Shown piece by piece: positions 53,103-62,763 of a stretch of DNA of 64,000 bases; the stretch's first letter is position 1; the number at the start of each line of letters is the position of its first letter. This DNA is from Pseudomonas sp. VD-NE ins (GTDB taxonomy: Bacteria; Pseudomonadota; Gammaproteobacteria; Pseudomonadales; Pseudomonadaceae), in contig NZ_CP134772.1 in assembly GCF_031882575.1 (NCBI RefSeq), forward strand, positions 2,995,001-3,059,000, written 5' to 3'. Made by a program: the position numbers and the translations under genes. The notes below the pieces were generated by a model. That model worked only from the letters and a program-made list of their open reading frames with translations. It did not search any database and was not told the origin of the DNA.

Positions 53103-54448
53103 GCAGCGCAAGCATGAACACTGAAAACGAAGCGAGCATGGAACACGCCTACATCACCGAACGCCCGGAGCGCGATGCGAAGTTCTTCGCGCGCATGGGC
53201 TGGATTCTGGCGATCGTCGGTGCCGGCAGTTTCTTCACCTGGGCAGCCTTGGCGCCACTGGATCAAGGCATTCCGGTGCAAGGCACGGTCGTCGTGTCGG
53301 GCAAACGCAAAGCCGTGCAGTCGATGAGCAGCGGCGTGGTCAGCCGGATTCTGGTGCGCGAAGGCGAAATCGTGAAGCAGGGCCAGCCGCTGTTCCGCCT
53401 CGATCAAACGCAAGTCGCCGCTGACGTGCAGTCGCTGCAAGCACAGTACCGCATGGCTTGGGCCAGCCTCGCGCGCTGGCAGGCCGAGCGCGACAACTTC
53501 AAGCAAGTGACCTTTCCCGCCGAGCTGAGCAATGACCCGGACCCACGTCTGGCATTGGTACTGGAAGGCCAGCGGCAACTGTTCAGCAGCCGTCGCGAGG
53601 CGTACTACCGCGAACAGGCCGGACTGCGTGCGAGCATCGAAGGCGCCACCGCGCAACTGGCCGGCATGCGTCGCGCGCGTACTGATCTCAATGCTCAGGC
53701 CGACTCGCTGCAACAGCAGTTGAGCAACCTGCAACCGTTGGCTGACAACGGTTACATCCCGCGTAACCGCCTAATGGAGTACCAGCGCCAACTGTCGCAA
53801 GTGCAGCAGCAACTGGCGGAAAACACCGGTGAGAGCGGCCGCGTGGAACAGGGCATTCTCGAGTCGCGGCTGAAGCTGCAACAGCACGCCGAGGAATATC
53901 AGAAGGAAGTCCGCACGCAACTGGCCGACGCGCAGCTGAAAAGCGTGACCCTGTCGGAGCAACTGACCTCCGCCGGTTTCGACCTGCAGCACAGCGAAAT
54001 CATCGCCACCGCCGACGGCGTCGCGGTCAATCTCGGCGTGCACACCGAAGGTGCCGTGGTGCGTCAGGGTGAAACCTTGCTGGAGATCGTTCCGCAGGGC
54101 ACCACGCTGGAAGTGGAAGGGCACTTGCCGATCAACCTGATCGACAAGGTCGGCGCGCATTTGCCGGTGGACATCCTGTTTACCGCGTTCAACCAGAGCA
54201 AAACCCCGCGTGTACCGGGGGAGGTCAGCCTGATTTCCGCCGACCAGATGGTCGATGAGAAAACCGGTGTGCCGTACTACGTCCTGCGCAGCAGCGTCAG
54301 CGATCAGGCCATGGAGAAACTCAACGGTCTGGTGATCAAGCCCGGCATGCCGGCAGAAATGTTCGTACGTACTGGCGAGCGTTCACTCCTCAACTATCTG
54401 TTCAAACCGCTGCTCGACCGGGCCGGCTCCGCGTTGACCGAGGAATAA
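53099..54448 (+). CDS. aprE: Type I secretion membrane-fusion protein AprE
   Basis: A 449-residue HlyD/PrtE-family adaptor. The N-terminal cytoplasmic tail and one membrane helix (about 35-57, GWILAIVGAGSFFTWAALAP) precede a lipoyl half (SSGVVSRILVREGEIVKQGQ), a long coiled-coil hairpin (about 110-285) and the closing lipoyl half (IIATADGVAVNLGVHTEGAV). It bridges AprD and AprF in the periplasm. The start overlaps the aprD stop; a second Met (MNTENEAS) is 5 codons later. It is followed 2 bases on by aprF. Confidence 0.95.
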   Translation: MSSASMNTENEASMEHAYITERPERDAKFFARMGWILAIVGAGSFFTWAALAPLDQGIPVQGTVVVSGKRKAVQSMSSGVVSRILVREGEIVKQGQPLFRLDQTQVAADVQSLQAQYRMAWASLARWQAERDNFKQVTFPAELSNDPDPRLALVLEGQRQLFSSRREAYYREQAGLRASIEGATAQLAGMRRARTDLNAQADSLQQQLSNLQPLADNGYIPRNRLMEYQRQLSQVQQQLAENTGESGRVEQGILESRLKLQQHAEEYQKEVRTQLADAQLKSVTLSEQLTSAGFDLQHSEIIATADGVAVNLGVHTEGAVVRQGETLLEIVPQGTTLEVEGHLPINLIDKVGAHLPVDILFTAFNQSKTPRVPGEVSLISADQMVDEKTGVPYYVLRSSVSDQAMEKLNGLVIKPGMPAEMFVRTGERSLLNYLFKPLLDRAGSALTEE

Positions 54449-54450
54449 GG

Positions 54451-55821
54451 ATGTTCGGCTGTATGAATAAGCTTTCCATGCTCGCAGCGGCAATGATGCT
54501 GCTCGCAAGTCACTCAGCAGTAGCGGCCATGGGGCCGTTCGAGATCTACGAACAGGCGTTGCGCAATGACCCGGTGTTCCTCGGGGCGATCAAGGAGCGT
54601 GACGCCGGCCTGGAAAACCGCGCGATTGGCCGTGCCGGTCTGCTGCCACGCATCGGTTACACCTACAACAAGGGTCGCAACTCGTCTAAAGCCACCTCCC
54701 TCGACGAGCGCGCGCGCAACCGTACTGACGACCGCAATTACAGCAGTTACGGCTCGGCGCTGACGTTGCAGCAACCGCTGCTCGATTACGAGGCTTACGC
54801 GGCGTATCGCAAAGGTGTCGCGCAGTCGTTGTTCGCTGACGAGAACTTTCGCGGCAAGAGTCAGGAGTTGTTGGTTCGCGTGCTGGATAACTACACCAAG
54901 GCACTGTTCGCGCAGGATCAGATCGACATCGCGCAGGCGAAGAAGAAGGCGTACGAGCAGCAGTTCCAGCAGAACGAACACATGTTCAAGCAGGGTGAGG
55001 GCACGCGCACCGACATTCTCGAGGCTGAGTCGCGCTATGAACTGGCGACCGCCGAGGAGATCGAGGCGCGTAACGAGCAAGACGCGGCGCTGCGTGAGCT
55101 GGGCGCACTGGTGGGCACGCCAGCGGTGGACATTGGTGATCTGGCACCGCTCGATCAGAACTTTCAGACTTTTGCGCTGATGCCTGCCAATTACGATACC
55201 TGGCATGAAATGGCGGTGAGCAATAACCCGAATCTGGCCTCGCAGCGTCAGGCCGTGGAAGTCGCGCGGTATGAAGTGGAGCGCAATCGTGCCGGGCATC
55301 TGCCGAAAGTCAGTGCGTATGCCTCGATGCGCCAGAACGAGTCGGAAAGCGGCAACACCTACAACCAGCGCTACGAAACCAACACCATCGGTTTTGAAGT
55401 CAGCGTGCCGTTGTATGCCGGTGGCGGGGTGTCGGCTTCGACGCGTCAGGCCAGTCGCACCATGGAACAGGCCGAGTATGAACTCGACGGTAAAACGCGC
55501 GAGACGCTGATTGAGCTGCGCCGGCAGTTCAGCGCTTGCCTGTCCGGGGTGAGCAAACTGCGCGCTTATCAGAAAGCGCTGAGCTCGGCGGAAGCGCTGG
55601 TGGTGTCGACCAAGCAGAGCATTCTTGGTGGCGAACGGACCAACCTCGACGCGTTGAACGCCGAGCAGCAACTGTTCACCACCCGCCGCGATCTGGCGCA
55701 GGCGCGGTACGACTATTTGATGGCCTGGACCAAGTTGCATTACTACGCCGGGACCTTGAACGAGCAGGATCTGGCGCGGGTGGATGAGGCTTTTGTGGTC
55801 GCTCAACAGCCCTCACCCTAA
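54451..55821 (+). CDS. aprF: Type I secretion outer-membrane channel AprF
   Basis: A 456-residue TolC/PrtF-family outer-membrane protein. A signal peptide ends near SAVAA (about residue 26). The two TolC-type repeats are visible (GPFEIYEQALRNDPVFLGAI and EMAVSNNPNLASQRQAVEVA). It completes the AprDEF duct. The start ATG 54451 follows GAGGAATAAGG. It ends directly before an inverted copy of the intergenic hairpin module and the 87-bp repeat array. Confidence 0.94.
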   Translation: MFGCMNKLSMLAAAMMLLASHSAVAAMGPFEIYEQALRNDPVFLGAIKERDAGLENRAIGRAGLLPRIGYTYNKGRNSSKATSLDERARNRTDDRNYSSYGSALTLQQPLLDYEAYAAYRKGVAQSLFADENFRGKSQELLVRVLDNYTKALFAQDQIDIAQAKKKAYEQQFQQNEHMFKQGEGTRTDILEAESRYELATAEEIEARNEQDAALRELGALVGTPAVDIGDLAPLDQNFQTFALMPANYDTWHEMAVSNNPNLASQRQAVEVARYEVERNRAGHLPKVSAYASMRQNESESGNTYNQRYETNTIGFEVSVPLYAGGGVSASTRQASRTMEQAEYELDGKTRETLIELRRQFSACLSGVSKLRAYQKALSSAEALVVSTKQSILGGERTNLDALNAEQQLFTTRRDLAQARYDYLMAWTKLHYYAGTLNEQDLARVDEAFVVAQQPSP

Positions 55822-56561
55822 CCCTCTCCCAGGGGGAGAGGGGACCGATCCGGGGATATTTTGGAAGTACGCCGACCTGATCAAGCGGCACCGAATCCAA
55901 CACCGACCCGGTTTTTCAGGTCGATGCATGACGCAAAACACCACGGTCAGCTCCCTCTCCTAGGGGAGAGGGCTGGGGTGAGGGGATGAGCGACCCGGAT
56001 GTTCAGGTCGATGCATCACGCAATCCCCCTCGGTCAGCTCCCTCTCCTGGGGGAGAGGGCTGGGGTGAGGGGATGAGCGACCCGGTTGTTCAGGTCGATG
56101 CATGACGCAAGCCCCCTCGGTCAGCTCCTTCTCCTGGGGGAGAGGGCTGGGGTGAGGGGATGAGCGACCCGGATGTTCAGGTCGATGCATCACGCAATCC
56201 CCCTCGGTCAGCTCCCTCTCCTAGGGGAGAGGGCTGGGGTGAGGGGATGAGCGACCCGGTTTTTCAGGTCGATGTAAGACGCAAGACACCACGGTCAGCT
56301 CCCTCTCCTGGGGGAGAGGGCTGGGGTGAGGGGATGAGCGACCCGGTTTTCCAGGTCGATGCATGACGCAAAACACCACGGTCAGCTCCCTCTCCTGGGG
56401 GAGAGGGCTGGGGTGAGGGGATGGGCGACCCGGATGTTCAGGTCGATGCATGACGCAAGCCCCCTCGGTCAGCTCCCTCTCCTGGGGGAGAGGGCTGGGG
56501 TGAGGGGAACAGGCAACACCGCAAAAGAACCTGCATAAAACAATAAAAGTGAGTAGTGAAC
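55822..56561. other. Repeat-filled spacer between aprF and prtA
   Basis: About 740 bases without a true gene. At about 55810-55843 an inverted copy of the hairpin module (CCCTCACCCTAACCCTCTCC) overlaps the aprF end. Seven 87-bp repeats follow at 55904-56512, then a short unique leader before prtA. Open frames here are artefacts: 87 is a multiple of three, so any stop-free frame stays open through the array. Confidence 0.85.
55904..56512. repeat. Array of seven 87-bp tandem repeats
   Basis: Units begin with CGACCCGG at 55904, 55991, 56078, 56165, 56252, 56339 and 56426, so the period is exactly 87. Each unit carries TTCAGGTCGATGCAT-like sequence, then CGGTCAGCTCCCTCTCC, and a hairpin CCCTCTCC-TGGG-GGAGAGGG followed by CTGGGGTGAGGGGATGAG. 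Units differ at a few positions (CCCCCTCGG or CACCACGG; one AT for TG change), so the array is not freshly made. The last unit loses its final four bases. Confidence 0.95.
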
Positions 56562-59513
56562 ATGGACGTACGCATCAAGCCGATTTCGGTCGGCACCCTG
56601 CTGCTTTTGATTTCTGCAACCCAGGCGCAGGCCCAATACCTCGAAACAGGCAAACCCGGCGATCCCGCCAGTTGGCGCAGCGCCGAATTTCTCCGCGACT
56701 GGGGCCTGAGCCGCATGCAGGCCGAGCAGGCCTACGCCGCCGGCATCACCGGCAAAGGCGTGAAAATCGGCGCCCTCGACTCTGGTTTCGATGCCGCCCA
56801 CCCGGAATTTGCCAGCGACCGTTATCACCCGGTCACGGCCAGCGGCAGCTACATCGACGGCTCGCTGTTCAACGTCAATGGCACCCTCAATCCCAATAAC
56901 GACTCGCACGGCACACACGTGGTCGGCACCATGGGTGCCTCGCGCGATGGTAGTGGCATGCACGGCGTGGCGTACAACGCGCAGATCTACGTCGGCAACA
57001 CCAACAAGAACGACAGTTTCCTGTTCGGCCCCAATCCCGATCCGCGCTATTTCAAAGCGGTGTACGACGCGCTGGCCGATGCCGGCGTGCGCGCGATCAA
57101 CAACAGTTGGGGCAGTCAGCCGCCAGATGTCAGTTACCGCACCCTCGCGGATGTGCAGAAGGCCTACGCCCAGCACTACAACCAAGGCACCTGGCTTGAC
57201 GCGGCGGCCGATGTCTCGCGGCGCGGTGTGATCAACGTGTTCAGCGCCGGCAACAGCGGCTACCCGAATGCCAGCGTGCGTGCAGCACTGCCATATTTTC
57301 AGCCGGATCTCGAAGGCCACTGGCTGGCGGTCTCCGGGCTCGATCAGAACAATCAGCAGAAGTACAACCAGTGCGGCATCGCCAAATACTGGTGCATCAC
57401 CACGCCGGGCGCGAAGATCGACAGCACCGTACCCGGCGGCGGTTACGGGATCAAGTCCGGTACCTCGATGGCGGCACCCCATGCAACCGGTGCACTGGCG
57501 CTGGTGATGGAGCGTTTCCCGTACATGACTAATCAGCAAGCCCTGCAAGTGCTGCTGACCACCGCCACGCAACTGGATGGTTCGGTGACGCAAGTGCCGA
57601 ATGAACAAGTTGGCTGGGGCGTCATCAACCTGGACCGGGCGATGCGCGGGCCGGGGCAGTTGATGGGGGTGTTCAATGCCAATCTGGCGGCCGGACAGAG
57701 TGACGTCTGGAGCAATGACATTTCCGACAAGGCAGGCAAAGCCCGCGAAGATGAAGCACTCGCCGAGCACTATGCGTGGCAGAAAACATTCTTCAACAAG
57801 GCCTGGTACAACGGGCTTCCGGAGAATGCCAGCCAGCAGGACAAGACGGATTATGCGGTGGGCATGGCCCGCGACGCCGCATGGGAGAACAAGATACTTC
57901 AGGGTCGCCTGATCAAGTCCGGGGCAGGGAGTCTGTATCTCACCGGGAACAATACGTTCAGTGGCGAGACCATGGTCAACGGCGGTCTGCTGAGCGTCGA
58001 CGGTACATTGACTTCGACGGTGACAGTCAATGACGGCGGTACTCTTAGTGGTACTGGTGTGGTCGGCGGATTGATCCTCAACCGCACCGGCCGCGTTGCG
58101 CCCGGCCACTCCATCGGCACGCTCAGCGTGATGCGTGACGTCCTTATGGGGGATCTTTCGACTTACGAGGTAGAGGTGTCGCCAACGAGCAGCGACCGAA
58201 TCGTTGCCGAAGGCATGGCTGCCCCCGGTCAGGGTGCGGTCAGCGTGTCGCTGGAAAACAGTCCAACCCTGCTCAGTGCCGTCGAAGCGAGAAGCCTGCT
58301 CGGTAATCGTTACGTCATCCTGGAGGCGAAGAGCGGAATATGGGGCCGGTTTGGCAGTGTTCAGCCGAACTACCTGTTCATCGGCGGCGTCCTCGATTAC
58401 GGCGTCACCACCATTGAACTGGGTATCGAGCGCAACGCGACCTCTTTTGCCAGTGTTGGCCTGACCCCGAATCAGCGCGCGGTGGCGACGGCTGCGGAAA
58501 GTCTTGGCGCAGGCAACTCGGTGTATGAAAGCCTGCTGCTCTCGGAAAATGCCGCGTCTGCGCAACAGGCGTTCCAGCAACTGAGTGGCGAAATCTATCC
58601 AGCGCTGGGCACGATGCTGATCAATGACAGCCGCCAATTGCGCGATGCGGTCGGCGAGCGTCTGCACGATACAACTGCTGCGCAAAGCAATGGCTGGATC
58701 AAGGCGCTCGGCGCCTGGGGCACGACCGATTCAAGCCACGACACAGCGGGCTACAACACTTCGATTGGCGGATTGCTGGCCGGTGTCGATGGCGCGCTGG
58801 ACGAGCAGACGCGCATCGGTCTGGTCACCGGTTATAGCGACAGTTCGCTGAGCATGGGCTCGGGCACGCATTCGTCGGCCAAGGTCGACAGCTATCACCT
58901 CGGTGCTTATGCCGGTCACGAAATCGGTGCGTGGCGCTTGAGCACGGGCGCGGCGTACAGCTGGCATCGCGCTGATGTGAAGCGCGATCTGCAATACAGC
59001 GACCTCAGCGCCAAACAGAAAACCAAGGTCGATGCCACCACCACGCAAGTGTTCGGCGAAGCGGCTTACCGCTTGCACCTGCAACCACTGGCGCTGGAGC
59101 CGTTCGCCAACCTGGCCTACGTGCATCTGGACACTGAAGGTTTCACCGAGAAGGGCGATGCCGCGGCGCTGAAAAGCTCGGGCGATCAACGTGACGCTGT
59201 CCTGAGCACCCTCGGTGTGCGGGCGATCAAAACCTTCAATCTTTCGCCTGCGCAATCACTCGACGTCAGTGGCCACCTCGGCTGGCAGCACAGCCTGAGC
59301 GACATCGATTCCGAGCAGCACCTGCGCTTCGCCAGCGGCGGCACGCCGTACGCGGTGGAAAGTTCAGCGCTGGTGCGCGATGCCGCGCTGGTTGGTGTGC
59401 AGGCCAGCCTGGCCTTAAGCAAGGACGTGCGGGTCAACCTTGATTACAACGGACAACTGGCCAATCGCGAAAAGTTTCATGGCGTTGGCCTGAGCCTGAA
59501 CTGGCAGTTCTAA
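56562..59513 (+). CDS. prtA: Autotransporter subtilisin-like serine protease PrtA
   Basis: A 983-residue type V secreted protease. After a signal peptide (about 1-25, ending AQAQ), the S8 domain has Asp73 in GALDSGFD, His116 in DSHGTHVVG and Ser302 in SGTSMAAPHATG. An autotransporter-associated beta-strand repeat (GAGSLYLTGNNTFSGETMVN) leads to a C-terminal beta-barrel of about 280 residues ending in WQF. The start is ATG 56562 (MDVRIKPISVG); GTG 56556 is two codons earlier. It does not need AprDEF. It is paralogous with PrtB next door. The name follows the P. fluorescens apr-lip locus. The substrate and surface fate are unknown. Confidence 0.92.
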   Translation: MDVRIKPISVGTLLLLISATQAQAQYLETGKPGDPASWRSAEFLRDWGLSRMQAEQAYAAGITGKGVKIGALDSGFDAAHPEFASDRYHPVTASGSYIDGSLFNVNGTLNPNNDSHGTHVVGTMGASRDGSGMHGVAYNAQIYVGNTNKNDSFLFGPNPDPRYFKAVYDALADAGVRAINNSWGSQPPDVSYRTLADVQKAYAQHYNQGTWLDAAADVSRRGVINVFSAGNSGYPNASVRAALPYFQPDLEGHWLAVSGLDQNNQQKYNQCGIAKYWCITTPGAKIDSTVPGGGYGIKSGTSMAAPHATGALALVMERFPYMTNQQALQVLLTTATQLDGSVTQVPNEQVGWGVINLDRAMRGPGQLMGVFNANLAAGQSDVWSNDISDKAGKAREDEALAEHYAWQKTFFNKAWYNGLPENASQQDKTDYAVGMARDAAWENKILQGRLIKSGAGSLYLTGNNTFSGETMVNGGLLSVDGTLTSTVTVNDGGTLSGTGVVGGLILNRTGRVAPGHSIGTLSVMRDVLMGDLSTYEVEVSPTSSDRIVAEGMAAPGQGAVSVSLENSPTLLSAVEARSLLGNRYVILEAKSGIWGRFGSVQPNYLFIGGVLDYGVTTIELGIERNATSFASVGLTPNQRAVATAAESLGAGNSVYESLLLSENAASAQQAFQQLSGEIYPALGTMLINDSRQLRDAVGERLHDTTAAQSNGWIKALGAWGTTDSSHDTAGYNTSIGGLLAGVDGALDEQTRIGLVTGYSDSSLSMGSGTHSSAKVDSYHLGAYAGHEIGAWRLSTGAAYSWHRADVKRDLQYSDLSAKQKTKVDATTTQVFGEAAYRLHLQPLALEPFANLAYVHLDTEGFTEKGDAAALKSSGDQRDAVLSTLGVRAIKTFNLSPAQSLDVSGHLGWQHSLSDIDSEQHLRFASGGTPYAVESSALVRDAALVGVQASLALSKDVRVNLDYNGQLANREKFHGVGLSLNWQF

Positions 59514-59520
59514 CCCCACG

Positions 59521-59570
59521 CTGATCGTTCCCACGCTGATCGTTCCCACGCGGAGCGTGGGAACGATCAG
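59521..59570. repeat. Duplicated half-site and hairpin between prtA and prtB
   Basis: CTGATCGTTCCCACG occurs twice in tandem (59521-59535 and 59536-59550) and then inverted (59556-59570). The second and third copies form a 16-bp stem with loop GGA. The GATCGTTCCCACGC motif is a frequent Pseudomonas intergenic repeat. It lies 7 bases past the prtA stop. Confidence 0.85.
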
Positions 59571-59627
59571 TTGCTCTGTGTGGCAACGATCAGGATTTTT
59601 CGCAACATCACTAAGGAAGGTCGCTGG

Positions 59628-62600
59628 ATGAATAACAACAATACCCCCGCGCAAACGGGAGGCCGCTTTGCCCTGAAAACCCTCACGCTCGCCGTGCTCT
59701 GTGCCATCGGCACCGCCCATGCCGCACCCTACGTGGAGAGCGGTCGCACGGGCGACCCGTCGAGTTGGCGCAGTGCCGAGTTCCAGGCCGATTGGGGCCT
59801 GGGCGCGATCGGTGCCGATCACGCCTACGCCGCCGGCTATACCGGCAAAGGCGTGAAACTGGGGATCTTCGATCAGCCGGTGTATGCCGCGCACCCGGAG
59901 TTTTCCGGCAGCAATAAAGTCGTCACCCTGATCACCAGCGGGATCCGCGAATACACCGATCCGTACATCCCGGTCAAAGCCGGCGATGCGTTCCGCTATG
60001 ACGGTTCGCCCTCGGTCGGCTCCGACGGCAAACTCGGCGCCCACGGCACCCACGTTGGCGGTATCGCCGCAGGCAGCCGTGATGGTGGGCCGATGCACGG
60101 CGTGGCGTTCGGTGCGCAGATCATCAGCGCCGACAACGGTGACCCGGGCCCGGAAGACGGCATCGTTCGTGGTAACGACGGCGCGGTGTACAAGGCCGGT
60201 TGGGATGCACTGATCGCCAGTGGCGCGCGGATCATCAACAATAGCTGGGGCATCGGCATCACCGACCGTTTCGACCTCGGCGGCCGCGATCCGGCGTACC
60301 CGCATTTCACCGTCAATGACGCGCAGTTGCAGTTCAACGAGATCCGCACGCTGCTCGGCACCAAACCCGGTGGCGCTTACGACGGCGCGATTGCCGCCGC
60401 ACGCAGCGGCATCGTGACGATCTTCGCCGCCGGCAACGACTACAACCTGAACAACCCGGACGCCATCGCCGGCCTCGGCTATTTCGTTCCCGACATCGCG
60501 CCGAACTGGATCACCGTCGCCGCGCTGCAGAAGAACCCGGACCTGGCCAGCGCCAACCCGTACATCATGAGTACGTTCTCTTCGCGCTGCGGTTACACCG
60601 CGAGTTTCTGCGTCTCGGCGCCGGGCACGAAGATCTTCAGTTCGATCATCGAAGGCACCAACGCTGACAACCTGACCACCGGCTACAAAAACTACAACGG
60701 CACCTCGATGGCCGCGCCGCATGTCGCCGGCTCCATGGCCGTGCTGATGGAACGCTTCCCGTACATGACCGGTGATCAAGTCGCCACGGTCTTGCGCACC
60801 ACGGCCACCGACCTCGGCGCACCGGGCATCGACACCTTGTACGGCTGGGGCATGATCAACCTGCGCAAAGGCATCGACGGGCCGTCGATGTTCGTCACCG
60901 AGCAGGACATTCCGGCGGAATTCCGAATTGACGGTGCTTACGGCTCCGGCCAGTTTGTCGCGGATCTGCCGGGCATCGGCGCGATTATCGATCAGGGCAA
61001 ACCGACGGAACGCGTGTGCACCGACATCACCTGCGGCCTCGACACCTGGCGCAACGACATTTCCGGCCACGGCGGTTTGACCAAGCAAGGTATCGGCACG
61101 CTGGTGCTGACCGGCAACAACACTTACAGCGGCCCGACCCTGGTCAATCAGGGCCGCCTGGCCATCAACGGTTCGCTGCAGTCGGCGGTGACGGTGAATG
61201 ACGGCGGTATCCTCGGCGGCAATGGCCATATTGGCGCGCTGTCGGTGAACAGCGGCGGTATGGTGGCGCCGGGCAATTCCATCGGCACCCTGAACGTGGC
61301 CGGTGACGTGACGTTTGCACCGGGTTCGACTTACGCCGTAGAGCTGTCGCCAACCAGCAGCGATCAGATCATCGCCACTGGCAAAGCGGTCATCGAAGGC
61401 GCGACGGTGAGCATGTCGCTGGAAAACAGCCCGACCTTGCTGAGCACCAACGAAGTACAAAGCCTGCTCGGCACGCGCTACAACATCCTGCAAGCGGCGG
61501 GCGGCATTGAAGGGCGCTTCGGTCAGGTGTTGCCGGATTACGCCTTCCTCGGCGGCACGCTGGCGTACTCGGCCGATGGAATCCAATTGGAAGTCGGGCG
61601 TAACGGTGCGTCGTTCGCCAGCGTCGGTTTGACGCCGAACCAACGCGCCGTGGGCGCTGCGGCTGAGCAGTTGGGCGCTGGTAACGCGCTGTTCGAAACC
61701 CTGTTGCTGTCGCCGAATGCGGCGTCGGCGCAGCAAGCCTTCCAGCAACTGTCTGGCGAGATCCATCCGGCCATTGGCACGATGCTGATCAACGACAGCC
61801 GTTATCTGCGTGAAGCGGTGGGCGAGCGTCTGCGTGAGCGTGATCTGTTCAATGCTGGCGCACCGACCGATGACGGCAGCAACGCCTGGGTCAAGGTCTT
61901 GGGTTCGTGGGGCAAGAGCGATGGCGGGCATGACAATGCCGACTCCAACAGCTCCATCGGTGGCTTGCTCGCCGGTGTCGACGGCTTGATCGCTGAAGAT
62001 ACCCGTCTGGGTTTCGTTACCGGTTATAGCGACAGCTCGTTGAGCATGGGCAGCGGCACGCATTCGTCGGCGTCGGTCGACAGCTACCACTTGGGTGCGT
62101 ACCTGGGGCATCAGATCGATGCGCTGCGTCTGACCGTCGGCGGCGCCTACAGCTGGCACCGTGTCGACGTCAAACGTGACCTGCAGTTCGGGGACGTGAG
62201 CGGTAAACAAAAGACCAAGCACGATGCCGCAACGACTCAAGTGTTCACCGAGGCCGCTTATGATCTGGGCCTGCAACCGATGAATCTGGAGCCGTTCGCC
62301 AATCTGTCCTACGTGCACCTGAACACTGAAAGCTTCACCGAAAAGGGTGACGCGGCAGCGTTGAAGGGCGGCGAGGACAACCGTGATGTGGTGCTGTCGA
62401 CCCTCGGCGTGCGCGCCAAGCGCAGCTTCGCCTTGTCGGATCAGCATCAACTGGAACTGGGTGCGAGCCTCGGCTGGCAGCACAACCTGAACAACGTTGA
62501 TGCCGACAGCCATCTGGCCTTCGCCAACGGCAACAGCGCGTTCACCGTGCAGGGCGTGTCGATGGATCGCGATGCGGCAGTGGTCGGTGTGCGTGCGGGT

Positions 62601-62705
62601 CTGGCGCTCAATCGCGATGTGCGGGTGAACCTGGATTACAACGGACTGATTGGCTCGAACGAGAAGGACCACGGCGTGGGTCTGACCCTCGACTGGCAGT
62701 TCTAA
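59628..62705 (+). CDS. prtB: Autotransporter subtilisin-like serine protease PrtB
   Basis: A 1025-residue autotransporter protease. The start is ATG 59628 (MNNNNTPAQTGGRF) with AAGGAAGG upstream; the signal peptide is extended (about 1-32, ending AHAA). The catalytic residues are Asp82 in GIFDQPVYAAHPEF, His139 in GAHGTHVGG and Ser360 in NGTSMAAPHVAG. A PATR-type beta repeat (TLVLTGNNTYSGPTLVNQGR) and a C-terminal barrel ending WQF follow. The barrel region is nearly the same as that of PrtA (ASVGLTPNQRAV, QQAFQQLSGEI, GTMLINDSR), while the protease part has diverged more. It has a wider Asp region than classic DSG (FDQP). It is tandemly placed with PrtA and followed by lipA. Confidence 0.92.
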   Translation: MNNNNTPAQTGGRFALKTLTLAVLCAIGTAHAAPYVESGRTGDPSSWRSAEFQADWGLGAIGADHAYAAGYTGKGVKLGIFDQPVYAAHPEFSGSNKVVTLITSGIREYTDPYIPVKAGDAFRYDGSPSVGSDGKLGAHGTHVGGIAAGSRDGGPMHGVAFGAQIISADNGDPGPEDGIVRGNDGAVYKAGWDALIASGARIINNSWGIGITDRFDLGGRDPAYPHFTVNDAQLQFNEIRTLLGTKPGGAYDGAIAAARSGIVTIFAAGNDYNLNNPDAIAGLGYFVPDIAPNWITVAALQKNPDLASANPYIMSTFSSRCGYTASFCVSAPGTKIFSSIIEGTNADNLTTGYKNYNGTSMAAPHVAGSMAVLMERFPYMTGDQVATVLRTTATDLGAPGIDTLYGWGMINLRKGIDGPSMFVTEQDIPAEFRIDGAYGSGQFVADLPGIGAIIDQGKPTERVCTDITCGLDTWRNDISGHGGLTKQGIGTLVLTGNNTYSGPTLVNQGRLAINGSLQSAVTVNDGGILGGNGHIGALSVNSGGMVAPGNSIGTLNVAGDVTFAPGSTYAVELSPTSSDQIIATGKAVIEGATVSMSLENSPTLLSTNEVQSLLGTRYNILQAAGGIEGRFGQVLPDYAFLGGTLAYSADGIQLEVGRNGASFASVGLTPNQRAVGAAAEQLGAGNALFETLLLSPNAASAQQAFQQLSGEIHPAIGTMLINDSRYLREAVGERLRERDLFNAGAPTDDGSNAWVKVLGSWGKSDGGHDNADSNSSIGGLLAGVDGLIAEDTRLGFVTGYSDSSLSMGSGTHSSASVDSYHLGAYLGHQIDALRLTVGGAYSWHRVDVKRDLQFGDVSGKQKTKHDAATTQVFTEAAYDLGLQPMNLEPFANLSYVHLNTESFTEKGDAAALKGGEDNRDVVLSTLGVRAKRSFALSDQHQLELGASLGWQHNLNNVDADSHLAFANGNSAFTVQGVSMDRDAAVVGVRAGLALNRDVRVNLDYNGLIGSNEKDHGVGLTLDWQF

Positions 62706-62763
62706 GGCGTGCTGGCAGCTCTGCAAAGAGCTGCCAGTCATTTGAAGGAAGAGAGAGCACAAC

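Noticed and set aside
55960..56451. Repetitive frames that look like a protein with 29-residue repeats
   Set aside because: The 87-bp unit is a multiple of three, so frames stay open by arithmetic. No ribosome site or signal, and all frames on both strands behave alike.
55904..56512. 87-bp array as a CRISPR array
   Set aside because: Units are near-identical over their full length, without unique spacers, and no cas gene is near.
56469..58685. Open minus-strand frame of 738 codons across prtA
   Set aside because: Antisense shadow of prtA with no recognisable protein features; it also starts in the repeat array.
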